Assembly (NCBI GenBank): GCA_030587525.1
Contig: JAUQYW010000572.1
Coordinates: forward strand, 1 to 6,927
Length of the DNA stretch: 6,927 bases
Direction: 5' to 3'
DNA from: Candidatus Sigynarchaeota archaeon
GTDB taxonomy: Archaea; Asgardarchaeota; Lokiarchaeia; Sigynarchaeales; Sigynarchaeaceae
Within the stretch, counting starts at the first letter, position 1. Each line of letters begins with the position of its first letter. Below are positions 6,246 to 6,927 of this stretch, one piece after another. The notes beneath the pieces were generated by a model that made no database searches, was not told where the DNA came from, and worked only from the letters and a program-made list of their open reading frames with translations. Position numbers and translations under genes: made by a program.

Positions 6246-6341
6246 ATGACACTGCCCGAGATAGCGGATTATGTATTAATCGAAGAAGAAAATGATAGAC
6301 AAGATAACGAGGATAAAGTCGACGACACATTTCCACACTAA
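6246..6341 (+). CDS. 31-codon acidic ORF, possible 5' remnant
   Basis: ATG 6246, two bases after the stop of the 882-aa gene, opens a 31-aa frame starting MTLPEIADYVLIEEEN and continuing with a run of acidic residues. Its last codons and TAA lie inside the first copy of the 36-nt repeat, so the frame is probably cut by the repeat rather than naturally ending there. The first half looks like a helix that could begin a winged-helix protein, and a winged-helix C-terminus lies 120 bases downstream. No ribosome binding site is evident except possible coupling to the preceding stop. Confidence 0.25.
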   Translation: MTLPEIADYVLIEEENDRQDNEDKVDDTFPH

Positions 6342-6462
6342 GTAGTCCAATTTAAACGGTGTAACTCGGAGAACTGTTATGATTTCACTGTACAAACAAA
6401 TGAGTTTCCACACTAAGTAGTCTAGTTTAAACGCTGTAACGATCTAGTTTAAACGCCGTAAC
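6330..6462. repeat. 36-nt direct repeats (two full copies, one partial)
   Basis: Copy 1 (6330-6365) and copy 2 (6405-6440) are each 36 nt and match at 33 positions; both begin TTTCCACACTAAGTAGTC and end TTTAAACGSTGTAAC. The 39 nt between them are unrelated. A third, partial copy (6443-6462, TCTAGTTTAAACGCCGTAAC) follows after two bases and matches the last 20 nt of copy 2 at 19 positions. All copies contain stop codons in the local frames. The unit could be an iteron, a regulator binding site, a transposon-end remnant or a decayed two-repeat CRISPR; no cas gene is present in the window. Confidence 0.75.
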
Positions 6463-6585
6463 TTTATCCTTGACAGCAAGGATAAACTCATCGCGGCTTT
6501 GAATTCCCTGGTCAAGAAAGGAATGATTAAAGAATGTGACGATACATACGCGATATCAATGAAGAAGAAACTTCAGAAGCGATAG
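6448..6585 (+). pseudogene. winged-helix regulator fragment downstream of the repeats
   Basis: The frame opens after a TAG at 6445-6447 and runs 45 codons to TAG 6583-6585 without a usable start. It encodes KDKLIAALNSLVKKGMIKE followed by CDDTYAISMKKKLQKR, which reads as the recognition helix, wing and basic tail of a winged helix-turn-helix domain. The 5' end merges directly into the partial copy of the 36-nt repeat, so the upstream half of the gene appears lost or displaced. The 31-codon ORF at 6246 might be its former N-terminus. Assignment rests on the pattern of a helix with Leu/Val periodicity, then Lys-Gly-Met-Ile and a Tyr-containing strand. Confidence 0.4.
6463..6486. repeat. perfect 9-bp hairpin at the repeat/wHTH junction
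   Basis: TTTATCCTT (6463-6471) and AAGGATAAA (6478-6486) are exact reverse complements with the loop GACAGC. The element starts immediately after the last direct repeat and lies within the coding frame of the winged-helix fragment. It could be an operator, a recombination site or chance. No T-run follows, so it is not a canonical intrinsic terminator. Confidence 0.5.
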
Positions 6586-6624
6586 GATCACCAATCGTGC
6601 ACATGAAATCGTGAAAAAAATCTA

Positions 6625-6660
6625 GCCCCATTGCGATGGAGTGCCCCATTGCGATTGAGA
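6625..6660. repeat. 18-bp tandem duplication
   Basis: GCCCCATTGCGATGGAGT (6625-6642) is followed directly by GCCCCATTGCGATTGAGA (6643-6660), identical at 16 of 18 positions. It is a short tandem duplication in gene-free DNA; no function is evident. Confidence 0.7.
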
Positions 6661-6724
6661 TCGAGTGGAATGCGCAGTCCAGCAAGAAGAGAAACGATAA
6701 CTGATTCTGATATCCAATTGGCCT

Positions 6725-6747
6725 TCAAGCATCTGCAAGATGCTTGA
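6725..6747. terminator. perfect 10-bp hairpin, possible terminator or processing stem
   Basis: TCAAGCATCT (6725-6734) and AGATGCTTGA (6738-6747) pair exactly around the loop GCA. It sits between the converging genes, where a transcription end is expected, but no T-run follows on either strand. An RNA-stability stem or a protein-binding palindrome is equally possible. Confidence 0.35.
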
Positions 6748-6836
6748 TCGTATTATCAATACCGAGCGCCTCCCTACAAAAGGAGCCGTGATCTAGGTCG
6801 ACCTAACCGTTGATTCCTAGAGTCATTTTGTATTCG

Positions 6837-6927
6837 TCATTGAAGGCGCTCTCTGTAGGCTTCCAATTCCTCTTGCCGTCGTCGATTCGCTTCATCTTTC
6901 TGTGCTTCGAGGTCTTCACGCTTTTTT
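6837..6927 (-). CDS. C-terminus of a charged, coiled-coil-like protein (5' part beyond window)
   Basis: A minus-strand frame enters from the right edge and ends at TGA 6839-6837 after 29 visible residues. These are almost entirely charged or helix-forming (KKREDLEAQKDEANRRRQEE, then LEAYRERLQ), as in the tail of a coiled-coil or a long charged helix. No family can be assigned from so short a piece. The frame has no stop in the visible part, and the composition (Glu/Arg/Lys/Leu with few Gly or Pro) differs from random translation of this DNA. It converges on the rightward zinc-repeat genes. Confidence 0.55.
   Translation of the reverse strand, partial: KKREDLEAQKDEANRRRQEELEAYRERLQ

Larger units (their letters stand above)
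6586..6836. other. gene-free spacer between converging transcription units
   Basis: I see no credible gene. The largest ATG frame is 22 codons (6636-6704). The stretch holds an 18-bp tandem duplication and a 10-bp hairpin, listed separately. It also holds a perfect 12-bp palindrome TAGGTCGACCTA (6794-6805) and an outer inverted repeat GAGCGCCT/AGGCGCTC (6764-6771, 6844-6851), whose right arm lies inside the end of the rightmost gene. Confidence 0.45.

Noticed and set aside
6330..6462. True CRISPR array
   Set aside because: There are only two full repeats with three mismatches, the partial third copy has a 2-base gap instead of a spacer, and no cas genes are present.
6470..6475. TTGACA matching a -35 box
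   Set aside because: No -10-like hexamer occurs 16-18 bases downstream, and the motif falls within the hairpin and a coding frame.
6636..6704. 22-codon ORF
   Set aside because: It is very short, has no ribosome site, lies within a tandem duplication and matches no known pattern.

Overview
The window looks like an accessory or mobile stretch of a microbial or viral genome. The host cannot be fixed from the sequence. AT-rich boxes such as CTATTTAAGG and TTTATAAAT and the winged-helix fragments would suit an archaeon or archaeal element, but a bacterium or a large DNA virus is not excluded. No rRNA, tRNA, cas gene or intact transposase was seen.

Left arm (1-1306, minus strand): a helicase-like AAA+ protein runs off the left edge (354 codons visible). 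Its ATP-binding loop is eroded. A small upstream ORF overlaps its start by ATGA, so the two probably form one transcript reading leftward. Positions 1307-1717 hold no convincing intact gene, only a TATA-like box, a frame-broken small ORF and a compact palindrome/direct-repeat cluster.

Centre (1718-6243, plus strand): two large proteins share the same N-terminal module, four tandem zinc-binding repeats of the form C-x15-C-x3-H-x14-C-x2-C, joined to unrelated C-termini. The first (473 aa, GC-rich at third codon positions) ends in a GNAT-type acetyltransferase domain and is preceded, six bases upstream, by a 60-aa ORF. The second (882 aa, clearly less GC-rich) ends in a large region in which I recognise two weakened LAGLIDADG motifs, so it is probably a decayed or altered homing-endonuclease-type protein. 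The arrangement suggests a zinc-repeat targeting module carrying interchangeable effectors.

Right arm (6244-6927): the end of the 882-aa gene is followed by a 31-codon ORF, a set of 36-nt direct repeats, a perfect hairpin, a winged-helix gene fragment, and about 250 bases of gene-free DNA with small tandem and inverted repeats. The coiled-coil-like C-terminus of another minus-strand gene enters from the right edge. A second winged-helix fragment lies just behind the 473-aa gene, so each zinc-repeat gene has the 3' remnant of a small regulator downstream. The whole reads as a region of repeated insertion and decay around the zinc-repeat genes.
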